A stretch of DNA of 64,000 bases, taken from positions 7,337-71,336 of the forward strand of contig MNCI01020454.1 in NCBI GenBank assembly GCA_015680685.1, in the 5' to 3' direction. The stretch comes from Gnetum montanum. Taxonomy: Eukaryota > Streptophyta > Gnetopsida > Gnetales > Gnetaceae. Under the pieces are notes generated by a model, which saw only the letters and a list, made by a program, of their open reading frames with translations, did no database searches and was not told the DNA's origin. Below are positions 33,130 through 44,779 of this stretch, one piece after another (positions within the stretch are counted from its first letter, which is position 1; the number at the start of each line of letters is the position of its first letter). The translations under genes and the position numbers were made by a program.

Positions 33130-36100
33130 TGTGATAGTATGGTCACACTTGTCGGCTGAGACAACCAGTGTTCTTGTTGAAACATTATTGCCCGAGGCAA
33201 ACCAGGGCATTTTAAAGTTTATGGCTGATGGATCTATTGAAGGAGAAGGGGCCAGGAGCTCAAATTGGTGCCCAAAAGATTTGAGCTACTTGTCTTGGGT
33301 TTGGGATATGCCTAAATTTAAGTGTTACCATGAGTACAACACCTTGTTTGTTGCTCATCACATGGGCACTCTTTTCCAGAATCCACCTGGGACCATCTAC
33401 TGTGCCAGTGGGTGATTCCTACAAAGATACTTGAGCATGTTATATCATTTTTTACATAGTTGCAATGCTTATTATGCTCTATATGTTGCTAGGTTCGTAA
33501 TTGACAAGGATGGTCTTCACGATCAAGAGGGGGCATTGGCATTGGCCCAAACAACCTTGCAAGAGTTCTCTTCTGCTAGGAACGTGCATGCTAGTATTAT
33601 AGAACAACTTGGGATTGAATTTAGGACCTATACAACCAAGCATGCCAAGATCTACCTGAAATGCGAAGAACCTGGATGGTTGGATGGCGAATGGATGTCT
33701 CGTCGTGCACCCACCATGGAAGAAGTTCTAGTGGAAATCCCATCATTCCCCATGCCATTTGCACCCAGTGGGTTAAGTTATGCATGTTCCTTAATATGCC
33801 CTTGATTGATTGTGTTGTTTTTACTATTTTTATCACTTTTTTTGATTATTGTAGTAGCAGCTGAATCCCAAGAGGTTACGGTAGTTACCTCTAGACATGA
33901 TGAAACTAACCTCTTCTTTAAATATGGTGAAGTGGATGAGACATAATGCTGGTTATGTAATGGTTCCCCAGACACCCTTATTCAAAAATTCTAGGAGGCT
34001 AGGCTTATGGACCTATTTTTAGTAGTAAATCCAAGCATTTTGGCTATAGAGATGCTTGCCCTTGTTGATTCTTTTATGGAAAGGGCTGACCGCTTTAGCA
34101 CATGGGTGCATAATGTGCAGGTGGTGTTGAGATCACTGATAGCCTTTTTGCAGATCTCTTCAATGTCCCTTCCAATGGCTTACATATAGGGGAGAGGACT
34201 AGAAAAGATGTAAATCATTGAGTGAACATAGAAGAGTGGCTAGGGACAAGGAAAGATCGAAAGGGAATTACATGAAAAAGGTCAAGCTAGAGGTAGCCCA
34301 TAAGGTTTACCCTATCTTCCAGGCTTGTGATTTTCCCAAGTTACTCTCCCAAGGGAAAATCCTTGGAGTAGAGCAAGATTGGGTTATGAGGGATGTCATG
34401 GAAGAAGGGACTCACTATAATTAGGCCAAGTATCTTGTCAAGGGTTTGTGGGTTGAAATGGTTAATCTTCGTGAGAAGCTTGATGCACGTTTTAATGTGC
34501 ATTTTTCATTTTTCATAGCTTGCCTATGATGATTTCCTGAATTCTTGGTGATTTGAGAGAATGACATCTAGGTGTTGTAGGATCGCACCCAAATATCCAA
34601 ACCATGGATCTACCAAGTATTTTGCACCACTCGATCACAAGACCCCCTAGAAGCCATTGGGGAATCTTTTTCGATAAAAAAAAAGGATCGGGTGGGGCAA
34701 CCCTTTTATGCACAAGACAATGTTGGACAAGCACCTCCCACTAACACAGGCAATGTGGTCAGGGGGGCATGCCTTATTACTGAAATAGTTAGATCAAAGT
34801 TGCAACACAAGAAATATCCTCCCATGGAAGAGCCTCCATGTACCAGTGAAGAAAGAGGTAAAAGATTATGGATCAAGGTCCATAAAGTGCAACCTGTATT
34901 TGCTGGTGAGTATGGTTTAATTGTCTCATTAGCTACCCCTCCCCCCTTTTGTTTTTGTTTTTTTTGAACTAGCATGCTCACTCTAGATGTGCTTAATAAA
35001 TGAAGAAGAAGAAGCTTTGGCCCTTGAGGTAGGGGCCCTTGCTATAGAAGAAGAAGAGGCCTTGGTTGTAGAGGAGAAGGCCCTTGCTGCAGAGGAAGAG
35101 GCCCCTACTATAGATGAACCCTTCGCAGAGTGTGCCCCAGCACTTGAGGGGCACATGAAAGTTGAAGATGCTACTACATTGTTAAGTTAGCCTGAGGGGG
35201 AAGGGCTATAATTTGACGCTGGTGAATTTGACAGTTTGCTTGACAATGTGTTGATGGGTGATCCCCTCACTCTCACTGTTGAGGGTTTGCTGGGTAGGAT
35301 CTTTGCACTATCATTCATGTCATTTTTTAGTTTTTTTTCCTCTTCTTCACCATGCTAACATGCTTTGTTGCATAGCAGACACTATTACTAAGGCTCCCAA
35401 TTCTTCCTCCTCATTTCGCCTCCAACCATGGATCAATACCCCAGAAAAGTTTTCCTTTATGGAGGGGGTTGTTGATGAAATGATCGATTGCTTAAGGTAA
35501 ATTGATCCTGAGATAGGTGTGTTTGAACAACAACATTTGCTCTCTGTGTTATTATATTTTTGCCATTGTCTCATGACTAATGCTTCCTCATGTTGGGTAT
35601 AACATCTTCTCAGGTGAAGTGGGACCCAAGACAGGCAGTCGAAGTTGACACTGTGCTTGAGCTCCCCCAGAGGTAGCCAAGGTGCCTCATAATGTATACG
35701 AGGAGGTGAGTAAATCCACGCTATACTCAGCATGATCCTTGTGGGAGTGTAGGCATGTGAACGAAGATCTTTGGAAGCGGGTCCAGAAGCTAGAAAAGGA
35801 GAAAGCTAGCCAAGCGGTTGAGTTGGAGGATCTATGGTCACGAAATGAGTTCTTGATGGATCATGATACTTCCAACGATAGTTGGTAGATGACCATGATT
35901 GGCTATGCAAGATATTGGTCGGCCGTACGAGGCAAGAATGAGGCTACCCGTGAAATAATCGAAGAACACTTGCAAATGGATCTACTGGCCTAGAAAAACC
36001 AGGATTGGGCATATTACAGTGCTAAGGTGTACGAATGGGGGCAAGCATAGAAAAATCATAAGAACATGTACAAGGTGGAATGTGCTACCTACCATTAGAA

Positions 36101-36423
36101 ATATCGAGATGCTTCCGTTGAATTGCATACTCAAGCTATTTCTTGATGTAATCAATGCTGCCAAGGCCTTTGATAAATTTATGGAATAGGTAGTGGTTGG
36201 TGAGTCTCCTGAGAGGGAGATGACCTTGCCTTCCAGGGAGACCACCACTGCCACCTTTTCTCCGGGGCCACTCACTTGGATGGCTGTGGAGAAGGGGAAG
36301 ATTTCAGTGAGCATTGAATTAGGGGAAGAAGATTGGAGCAACTTAAGTGAGGATGAAATAGTTCAATGCTTAGTAGCTGGCATGGACAGAATATCTTCAA
36401 AGATGGATGCAGGAACATCTTAA
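33130..36423 (+). pseudogene. Antisense, intron-containing ORF inside the giant element; unknown protein
   Basis: Plus-strand open segments are joined by GT...AG introns of 67-117 bp: about 33412-33492, 33772-33854, 34906-34972, 35294-35375 and 35497-35613. The first join keeps frame exactly (33130-33411 to 33493-33771, ending F-A-P-S-G) and 35293/35376 also stays in phase; others need small indels. Visible features: a tryptophan-rich start, a Glu/Ala-rich acidic repeat at 34990-35100, a basic segment K-D-Y-G or K-R-L-W-I-K-V and a C-terminal charged helix (K-L-E-K-E-K-A-S-Q-A-V-E-L-E) near 35790. In-frame stops, mostly TAG or TGA, show decay. I do not recognise the protein. Antisense extra ORFs are known in Tat-lineage elements, but usually after integrase, not between protease and RT. 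Exon limits are approximate. Confidence 0.6.
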
Positions 36424-36829
36424 GTTAGCTAAGCATTTTTGTATTGTAGTTTATTTTATGATATGTAATCATAATTTGACTCATTATTTTATTCTTGTTT
36501 TATGCAAGACCCAAATGAGGATGTAGGACCTAGTGGGGCAGGGGATAAATATACTGGCAAAGACTCATAGCCTATTGGCAAAATTTTTTATTTAAAAATG
36601 AAATGCTTGTTGTTATGTATTCTGAGTATGGACTTATTTAATGAAAATTAAAACATTTGTTTTTATTATTTTTTGGTTAAATTTTTTTATTGATGTGCTT
36701 AGGCAAATTGTGGACCCTTTATTTTATTCCTTTTGGCTAATACTTTTATTGATGTGCTTGGGTCCCTTGTTTTAGTTTTAGTAAAAAATTTCATGCCATC
36801 ACTTGTTTTAGGCCATTCCAGGCCAAACG
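36424..36829. other. AT-rich 3' flank of the antisense unit
   Basis: Contains TTTATTTTATGATATG and other AT-rich words suitable for polyadenylation of a plus-strand transcript, and no coding signal. Two near-copies of TTTTGGCTAA...TATTGATGTGCTT(A/G)GG lie at 36670-36770. Confidence 0.35.
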
Positions 36830-37080
36830 TAATGTACTATCAGGATGTGGGGGTAGTTTAAGGCCATTCCAAGCTATTGCTAGTTTAAGGCCATTTCGGG
36901 CCGAACATAATGTAATTCTCAAGAGTGGGGTTTCTAGTTTTAGGCCTTGGAAGGCTGTAGCGATAGTTTAAGGCCATTTCGAGCCATATGTAAGGTGGTT
37001 TTTGAAATTGGTATTGCTAGTTTTAGGCCTTGGCGAGTCGTGATGGTAGTTTAAGGTCATTTTGGGCCATCTGGTTTTAA
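36830..37080. repeat. Tandem array of TAGTTTAAGGCCATTTC-like units, right side of the antisense unit
   Basis: About seven diverged copies of (GC)TAGTTTAAGGCCATTTCGGGCC alternating with TAGTTTTAGGCCTTGG. It is the same family as 25120-25510 and 31280-31610, so the antisense unit is bracketed by related arrays. Confidence 0.75.
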
Positions 37081-37296
37081 CTAATGCTAGTGATAGGGAC
37101 AATGCAAACACCAAACTTAATGAAGAATGAAAATCATGCGAACAGAAGTATAAAATTTATTGAAGTAAAGTGGAGGTAATCTTTAGTCATGCAATTGTTT
37201 CCTAAGTTGGCGTAGGTTATGCGAGGCAGAGGTTTAGGAAGCCTTGTAGTTGTTTTCCTCTACGCTATCATCTGCTATTTGGAAGGGTAATTCAGC

Positions 37297-37800
37297 CTAC
37301 ATGGTTTCTTTGTTTAAGTTAGCTATTTTGGATGGCTTATTTGTCAAACATGGAATTTCAACATGAATGGGTGATTCGTTTTCAGAGATTTCTATGTCTG
37401 ATCCTTGCTCCATGTCTACATTGTTTATGGCTCTAGGAGCTACTTCATTACCAAAGATCACCACCTCTCCACCCGCGTAGGGTAAGTGGATCTCTTGATG
37501 TATGGGTGAGGAGACAACTCTTAGTTGGGATAACCACGATCTTCCCAAGATCATCTTAAACCTAGGCATCTCCTCTACCACGATAAATACTGCGCTAGTG
37601 GGAAACTGGTGCCCTGCTACGAAGTTGATGGTAACTGTCCCCTTGACCATGATGCATGCCCCATTGAATGAATTTAAACATGAGGTTGTTGTGGGCTTGA
37701 TTTGATCCACTAGGCCCAACTTGTCCAATATGGGGAATGGTATCACATTGGTGGCAGCCGCATCATCAACATGTTCTCTACGAATCTTATACTAGCCTAC
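37297..37800 (-). pseudogene. Aspartic protease of the giant element
   Basis: Minus strand: V-D-D-A-A-A-T-N-V-I-P-F at the active-site position (the usual D-T-G/D-S-G-like loop is altered), then I-L-D-K-L-G-L, F-N-G-A, K-G-T-V-T-I and the C-terminal I-L-G-R-S-W-L. It is followed by an acidic tail. The order gag then protease is normal; the next expected domain, RT, begins only 6.3 kb further on. Confidence 0.75.
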
Positions 37801-38743
37801 CCAAATCGTGATAAACATGGGGGCAGTAGTGACTTGACCCTTTTCAAGGTTATCTTTGATGGTTTTTTCATGAAATGTTAACTAGGTTGGCCATGATTCT
37901 TCAGCCATAGTGGGAAGCATAACGACATGGATAGATTTCTCTTCAACTGACATGTTTTCATTAACCGAAATAGATGCTAACATGTGAACCAAATCCTCAT
38001 GATGCATCGTAGAGGTCATGATTAAGTCATACAAGCTTAATGTTGTGTTCTTTTGTTTTAAGGCCTATTTAACCTATGAAAGTGCATTTAGGAAGTCTTG
38101 CCCACTATCTGATTATTTGCTAACCTTTTCTTCTTCTATGCGCCTTAGAAGGCGAATCTCTCGAGGGGGAGTGGCTTTGGGTTGGATAGTAAGGTTTTTT
38201 GAATCAAAGGAGGATAGTTGCATGTGTGTATTGCCACCAATGGATGATGATGAAGAGGCCATGGGAATTGCAAATAGAGGGGTGGGCTTAGGAGGGCCCA
38301 ACGTAGTGCGTTCTCTAGCCAACTTATCTGCTAGGCATTCTTCATGTTTCCTTAGATGAGGAGGTTGAGGCGTAGTGCTTGTCACTCAACTTTGGGTAGT
38401 AGGGGAACTTGACTGCTTTGGCACCCTAATAACAAATAGTGTCTATGTTGTTGTAGTGGGACGTGATGTAGTTTTAAGTACAAAAGGTGTAGCAGATGTA
38501 TGGGGAGAGGCCCTAACAATAAAGGGGGTTTGCAACTTGGTTGTTGTTGAAGCTTCAACATTCTTGGGGAGGGGGGGATGTACATGAACCATGAATGGTT
38601 CATTGATAGTGTAACCTAAATTGTTAGCATTCAAAGGATCTTTGTAAATGTTCATTGATTGGTTTTTAGGTTGGATAGGATNTTTGGTTTTCAGGTCAGA
38701 CAGGATTGCTCTTGTCCAGGAGCAACTTGCCCTGATTGATCAT

Positions 38744-40753
38744 TCATTGGATATCATCTTTCAATGCCAGGCAATAATTTGTGTCATGCCCATACAATTT
38801 ATAATAATAGCAAAAATGCTCTAGTCTGAAGTTCTTGGGTACTAGTGGTTCATTAGGCATAGCCAAGGAGGGGTCTTGAAGGACTTCATAATACCTCTGG
38901 TGACATTTTATGGTCTTCTTTGACATCCGTTTGTGTTGGATACGCCTGGCTCCCAGTATTTATCGGGGTATATTTTGAGTGATCCTTGCACTCAAAATTT
39001 GGCCTTGGTGGAGTTTGCACTGTGTGTGTTGATGCTGGGGGCTGACTAGTGCTACTGGAGTCAGGTGTTGTGTTGGTGGAGGATTTAGGTATTGTGGTAG
39101 TCTTTTTGCTATTGTTGCACTTGGTCTCATTAGCCACAACGGCCATCGTGGTTGTTTTGGCCTTCCCTTTCTCCTTGTCTTTCTTTGTATGTGTGTTTTT
39201 ATAGGCTACGTAGGCTAGATCTCTACTAGTGTCTACCACATCCTGAATGCTTTTAGTTTAAATGAACACTTGGCTAAGGGAACGCGGAGCCAAATAATAT
39301 AGTTTAGACTTGATAAAATCATTTAATGCTCCTTTAAAAATAGCTAGCAACTGGGCCTTAGCAATTGGTTCACGTATTTCATTTAGGGTAGTGCTCCAAC
39401 ATTGTAAGGCCACGGTTGGAGTAACAAGGATTCAAACCTAAAAGTGACTAGATGGGCATTTGGATCACCTTCCCCATTGTATTTTGTAAACTAGGGAAGT
39501 TGTACCCCAGGGGGCAACATAAGCATGGGAACAACTGGACTAATTGGGTCATCTTGGTAGAAGTCCATGACTTGAACAATTTCAAAACTGGATGATTTGA
39601 GCCGTTTAGTTTCTTCTGTGAGGGTCTAGATGAGCTAGAAGGCTTGGTCTAGACCTGGGGGTGTTACAGGGGGTTGTGAAGCTACTAGAGCAGCCATCAT
39701 TGGTGGTGCTATTGGTGTGGCTACCATTCCCATTGTAGGTGCTGTCAGAATAGCTCCTGCTAGTGGTGTTGTTTGAGTAGCCCACAACCCAGTGGGTGGT
39801 GCCATTGAAGCAGCTAGCATCGGTGGCACTACGTGGGTGGTCATTTGTCCAATGGTTGGTGTAGTCCATAGTCCCATGTTGGGTTATGTTACATGTAAAA
39901 CTTGGTATGTTTGGGGCTGTGCGTATTTTGATGTGTGAGACATTTGAGATATGGGAAAAGAAGGTGTTGTTGTCCACCACGTGGTTGAGGTTGGGCATGC
40001 TACTGATGGTGGAATGGGTGTAGAAGAGAGGATAGAAATAGGACTTACATGCAGTTGTGATGTGGGCAAGGTGTGCACATATGGAACCGTGGGCATTATA
40101 GACGTTGGGTGCAGGGCTTGGATAGACTGGGAAGGATGATTAATGGAAAATGAGGTTGAAGGGCCTACATGTTGATATGTTGATGACATTTGGTGACTAC
40201 CCATCACCAAAGAGGGTCTGGGTTGCAGCAGTGCTGGGACAGTAGTAAAAGAGGTAGGAAATTATGATTGGTTAGAATGAACAATAGAGGTGGAAGGGAT
40301 AGTTGTAGTATAGATTGGACCATAACCTTTGGAATGGGAGTCTAACTCGACTTGGCCATCATGAAAAGGTTCATCATGGTGAGACATTATGTTCCCTTCC
40401 CTTGATTTGCTCAATTTCAAAAGTTGGCTTAAAAGCCATTGGTACGTTTCTGTGAGTGGAATAGTGATATCAGAAGTGGGAATGAATTCTCTTCCATTTT
40501 GGTGAATGATCTCAAAGTTACATTTTTCCTCAAATTCATGACGATCCAATGGTAGATTTTCTTGGATCTTGGTACATAATAAGTTATATCACTTTGTGTC
40601 CTGAGGCAGACGTTTAGGAAATTGATGTTATAGTCTAGGAGACTACCACTGTACTTGCATTAGGCTGGGCAACCACTTGGGATCTACGGTGTGTTGAACA
40701 AAGTGAGAGATCTCCACACTCATGGTAGGAATTGAAGTGGTAATAGGATTCAT
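38744..40753 (-). pseudogene. Gag of the giant element, interrupted
   Basis: The likely start is the ATG at 40751-40753 (M-N-P-I-T-T-S). Segments 40549-40262 and 40210-39606 form a long N-terminal region with Pro/Thr-rich low-complexity repeats. The gag core is visible near 39400-39510 (Y-N-G-E-G-D-P-N-A-H-L). A zinc-knuckle-like motif of the Tat type lies near 38770-38810 (C-Y-Y-Y-K-L-Y-G-H-D-T-N-Y-C, with the first Cys/His changed). Stops separate the segments. One undetermined base (N) is at 38682, just downstream in the same strand sense. The segment 37801-38743 continues the polyprotein linker with short open frames and no domain. Confidence 0.7.
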
Positions 40754-40839
40754 TTTCTGGTATGAAAAGGATATAAGAGGAGAGATGCGTGTGTGAAATA
40801 GTTAAAAATAGTACATTTTTATGCTAAACGGCAATGTAG

Positions 40840-41010
40840 CACAGTGAATAGTGTATCATAGTAGATAATGTAACGTAGTAGACAATGTAACATAGTAGTC
40901 AATGTAACACCATAGATAGCGTAACACAGTGAACAGTGTATCACAGTAGATAGCATAACGCAGTAGATAATGTAACAAAGTAGTCAGTGTAACATAGTAG
41001 ACAACTGTTG
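40840..41010. repeat. Tandem ~20-bp repeat, AATGTAACATAGTAGAC-like (also 41990-42230)
   Basis: Nine to ten copies of AATGTAACATAGTAGAC/GTGTATCACAGTAGATAG variants. Related GTAACATAGTAGATAG words reappear at 41990-42230. Both lie in the leader between primer site and gag of the giant element. Confidence 0.75.
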
Positions 41011-41140
41011 ATGCATAAATTTTGGTCATGCCAACATCAGAAAAACTCATTTGAGGAGACTATAGCCTAGGGCACCTCCTGTATGGGTATGAAAAGCCAG
41101 GAATAGTCTCAGCTAGAAAGAGCCATGTGACCAAGTNGCA

Positions 41141-41720
41141 CCGATAGGATGCATGGTTGTGTTTCCACAAGAATCATGTGTAGTTGCGATCAAACATCAC
41201 CAATGCCCTACGGACCGCCAACTACATAAATATCATGCACCAATCCACCGTCCACCACATGCCATTTGCTGAAATAAAAGAAGATAGAGAGAAGATCCAC
41301 CGACAGGATGCATGGTTGTGTTACAGCAAGAATCATGTGTAGTTGCGATCAAACATCACCAATGCCCTGCGGATCGCCAACTGCATAAACATCATGTACA
41401 AATCCACCGTCTACCACATGCCATTTGTTGAAATAAAAGAAGATAGAGAGAAGATCCACCGATAGGATGCATGGTTGTGTTGTCGCAAGAATCATGTGTA
41501 GTTGTGATCAAACATCACCAATGCCCTACAGACCGCCAACTGCATAAACATCATGCACAAATCCATCGTTCACCACATGCGATTTGCTGAAATAAAAGAA
41601 GATAGAGAGAAGATCCACCGACAGGATGCATGGTTGTGTTGCCACAAAAATCATGTGTAGTTGTGATCAAATATCACTAATGCCCTGCGAACCGCCAACC
41701 ATTGTTGCCGCACACACTGC
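41141..41720. repeat. Tandem repeat of 159-bp units, ~3.6 copies
   Basis: Units begin (CCGATAGGATGCATGG or CCGACAGGATGCATGG) at 41141, 41300, 41459 and 41618, exactly 159 bp apart, with few differences. This homogeneity contrasts with the decay around it. The array lies in the leader of the giant element. An undetermined base (N) is at 41137, at the edge of the first copy. Confidence 0.9.
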
Positions 41721-42394
41721 CAACCACCCAGAGAAAAAGGAGGTTCAGTCCATGGCTTCACGGCCCTGGCCTCACTGGCCTAGGGCTTCCTGGCTTGACT
41801 TCTCCTCCTCTCCCCCTAACTCCATCACCTTGATGGCTTTTTATAGCCAATTTTAGGGTTAGGGTAACCCATCTTTTTTTTTCTAATTTTTATTTTTTAT
41901 TTTTTTTATTTTTTTATTTTTTTTATTTTTTATTCTTCTTTTTTTTTTTAAATAAACAAAGGCCCCATGCCAAGCATGGGTGTGTTGGTACCAACAACAA
42001 CGTAACATGGTGGATAAAGGCAACGTGAGATAGTAGATGGTTTAGGAAGTGCTACACTGACAAGGTCACTATGCTACATAGAACGTAGGTAGCATAATGT
42101 AGTAGATAGACAACGTAACAAAGTAATAGTTTGAGAACCACTACACGGATAGGGTCACTACACTACACGAGATGTAGGTAGCGTAATGCAGTAGGTAGGA
42201 AACATAACACATTCAATAGTTTAGGGCTTTCATCCTACAGGCTTCTAGAGGAACTGTCGTGGTGACCAATCTACACCACCTAGTGCGTAGATAACCATAG
42301 GGGTGTTATGTCTACGCTAATAGGTTATTGGTGACGGGGTATAGAAAACATGCAAGATTACCTGTGGCACATGGAAGAGACATGGAGGTTTAGG
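41721..42394 (-). other. Leader of the giant element, remaining part
   Basis: Holds a T-rich tract (about 41870-41955, on the minus strand A-rich), a TTTTAGGGTTAGGG telomere-like box at 41850-41863 and the second group of ~20-bp repeats. No coding signal was seen. Confidence 0.4.
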
Positions 42395-42411
42395 CCCTCT
42401 TTCTAGCACCA
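42395..42411 (-). promoter_or_regulatory. Primer-binding site, tRNA-Asn type
   Basis: Minus strand TGGTGCTAGAAAGAGGG, five bases from the 5' LTR end. It differs at two positions from TGGCGCTAGAAGGAGGG, the complement of the 3' end of plant tRNA-Asn as I recall it. The LTR at 45370-46971 has the equivalent site at the equivalent place. Confidence 0.6.
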
Positions 42412-42416
42412 AAAAC

Positions 42417-44779
42417 TATTACGTATGAAAACATTAGTGGCTAGAACACCTAGATGTTATTGGGCGTACAGCCTAACCCCAGATCCATGTGAGGGCCGTG
42501 CTAGAGAAAATGGAAATAGGGTGCCATAAATGGTTTGGTCGATCAGATAGGGACTTACATGGTGTATAATAACCATATGAAAATAGTAATTTTAAAACAT
42601 AACACGCTAAGGTTTAAATGGAAGAAAATGAGAGGTGCACGATAATAGAAATGCATCAAAGTATGTAATCGCAACAATAAGCATGAACAAGTACACAGAG
42701 ATGCAACATATATGTAATAGAAAAAATGGAATGAGATTTCAGGTGAGAGAACACATCATCCCAAAATTGGGGGATCTAATCTTTGTTTGGCTGATGAATG
42801 TGTACAACTAGTGTGTAGTACTGGACAGGCATAGCTGACAATAGAACAATATGATCACATCTCTTGGACTATTGCTAATGGAATGCTAACAGGAGTTGAT
42901 GAGCCAATGCTCACTAGGCTGAGAGCTTCTACATTGGGTTGAGGAGAGATCTGGGAAGTGCTACTACTAGGATTTGCTATTTTTCAACTTTCTGTTCGCC
43001 AATCTCTTCACCAAAATTTATTGCCAGAAGGGAATTGCCAAGAAGCCCATCTTTTTTTTAGAAGCCAACCCTTTGAACACTATTTGCTGGGGTATTTATA
43101 GGGCTAAGAGTAAGAGAGAGGCATGGTTTGGATGCCACGTGTCCTAGGTCCCACAGGGCACAAACATGAATGTGCTACATTGACATGTGATGCTACGTGG
43201 AAGTGCTACGTCAAAGTGCTATGTCGAATGGAACAATGCTGAAAGTGAAACCTATTGAGTTGTGATCATACCGTTCGAATTGCATGTACCCAAAGGGCTA
43301 CCATATTTTTATAGAAAATCCTAATGACAAGTGTAAAATGAAGCTTATGCTTCAGGACTACATCTTCCCCTCTCTTACGAGTAGGGTCAAGCATAGAGAC
43401 AATTTTGAGGCTTGACAAGAGATGGAACAAGCAAAGCAAACTGCTAATGTTGGCTACCAAGGAGATTCTAGGGCAAAAATGACCATTGAAGATGAGTCCT
43501 GGAGCTTCTAGAGATGTCCTACAACCTCCTTTCAAGTGTTATGCTACTTACACTGCTCAGCATAGTGGTGTAGCATGAATACCTGCTCGCTACACTGTGC
43601 TACGCTATGTAGCGTAGCACAGTGTAGCAGCTAGTTTTGGGACAAATCTTGCTTGAAAACCAAAAATACCCCTATGGGGCCTAGTAAGGCAAGCTATCTT
43701 AGCAACCAGCCATTACACTTTTCATGCTGAAGGAGCCTGAGACTTCTTGGTTTCATCCCTGGGACACTTTTAACCACGATGTTTCCGCTACACTGTGCTA
43801 TGCTGTGTAGCGTAGCATAGCATAGCAGCTAGTCTAACATGAATTTGAGCTTAATCTACAATGCTTTGTCAAGAGACTTTGATTGGAACTTGAGGAAGAA
43901 GTGAGATAGGAGCTCTTGGAAGTCAAAGCATGGCCAAGTGTAATTCTTTTGCTAAAACAACTTGGGGGAGATCTTCTTGCATTGCCACCATGCTACGCTG
44001 TGTAGCGTAGCACAGCGTAGCACCCATTTTGCCTAAATTTTGACTTACTCTATAATCGTTCTATCATGGGACCTCAATCATATTCTGAGGTGATAGTAGA
44101 ACAAGCATTTTTTAGGGTCGAAGCATTGGCAATTATGTTTTCCATGTCAAGGAAGTTTGAAAAAAGATTTTGTCATGCTGGGGCCCTACTATGCTATGCT
44201 ACACTCTGTAGCATAGCACCCAAAATGGGCCAACTTTTTCGAAATTTTCCATATTTTTTTCATACTACACTGATCATATTTTAAGGATGAAGTAGGGTAG
44301 GCATCCTTGAGGATTGGACATCTGCCAATTGCATCTTTTGCATCTAATCTAACACTTGCAATAGTTTTAGCACCACATGGCATGCTATGCTGTGTAGCAT
44401 AGCAGGCCTCTAAGTTAGAAAATTTTCTAAACTGTTAGTCCATCCTAAACACCTTTGATAGCTCCTAGTTTGGCACTTGGGTGGACCATCGCCTGGGACA
44501 TTTGTCAAGCTAGGTAGGTTAGAGAGTGCCACGAGCTTGATGGTTTGAAAGATAGAAAGTTTGCCAAACTATACTGTCCATCCTTAGTGCTACTTTTGTG
44601 CAAACTTGCCTCATGAATGGGTGCTACATTGACTATGCTATAGAGGGTGGTAGTAGGCCCGGATGTCCTAGGTGTCATGTTGTCTATGCGGTCCAGTGTG
44701 ACATCGCAGTTGTAGAGATCCTTGCCCAAATTTTGGGACTGTGCTGAGTCATGAGAGTCCCAAAATTGATGGTGTTTCA
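42417..44779 (-). repeat. 5' LTR of the giant Tat-type element
   Basis: Matches 21373-23671 along its length. The outer terminus is GGTGTTTCA. The inner one reads TATTACGTATG where the other copies have TG, a C-to-T change on the minus strand. TATA box at 43089-43100 (minus). Palindrome clusters centre near 43606, 43810, 44001, 44204 and 44392. The ORF annotated across 44505-45083 is an accidental read-through from LTR into the flanking integrase fragment. Confidence 0.85.
43550..44402. repeat. Five palindrome clusters at ~190-204 bp spacing in U3
   Basis: Same structure as at 22491-23350; the core GCTACGCT-GTGT-AGCGTAGC is perfect at 43992-44011. Number and spacing of clusters are kept between the two LTRs although flanking bases have diverged. 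Confidence 0.85.

Larger units (their letters stand above)
21373..44779 (-). mobile_element. Giant (~23.4 kb) Tat-lineage Ty3/gypsy retrotransposon, decayed
   Basis: Element order on the minus strand: 5' LTR 44779-42417, tRNA-Asn-type primer site, ~1.6-kb leader with tandem repeats, gag 40753-38744, protease ~37800-37297, a 6.3-kb gap with an antisense unit, RT ~30970-29900, RNase H (split by a solo LTR), archaeal-type RNase H, integrase 26890-25544, repeat array 25510-25120, 3' UTR, hairpin polypurine tract, 3' LTR 23671-21373. Dual RNase H is diagnostic of the Tat lineage (Ogre and Retand relatives). Both LTRs are ~2.3 kb and perhaps 12-15% diverged by eye. Flanks CTTCT and ATTCC match at three of five bases, a decayed target duplication. 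The flanks hold two halves of one chromoviral integrase, which supports a single insertion. Without the nested solo LTR it is about 21.2 kb. Confidence 0.82.

Noticed and set aside
41850-41870. Telomere-like TTTTAGGGTTAGGG
   Set aside because: Only two units inside a retroelement leader; too short for an interstitial telomere.
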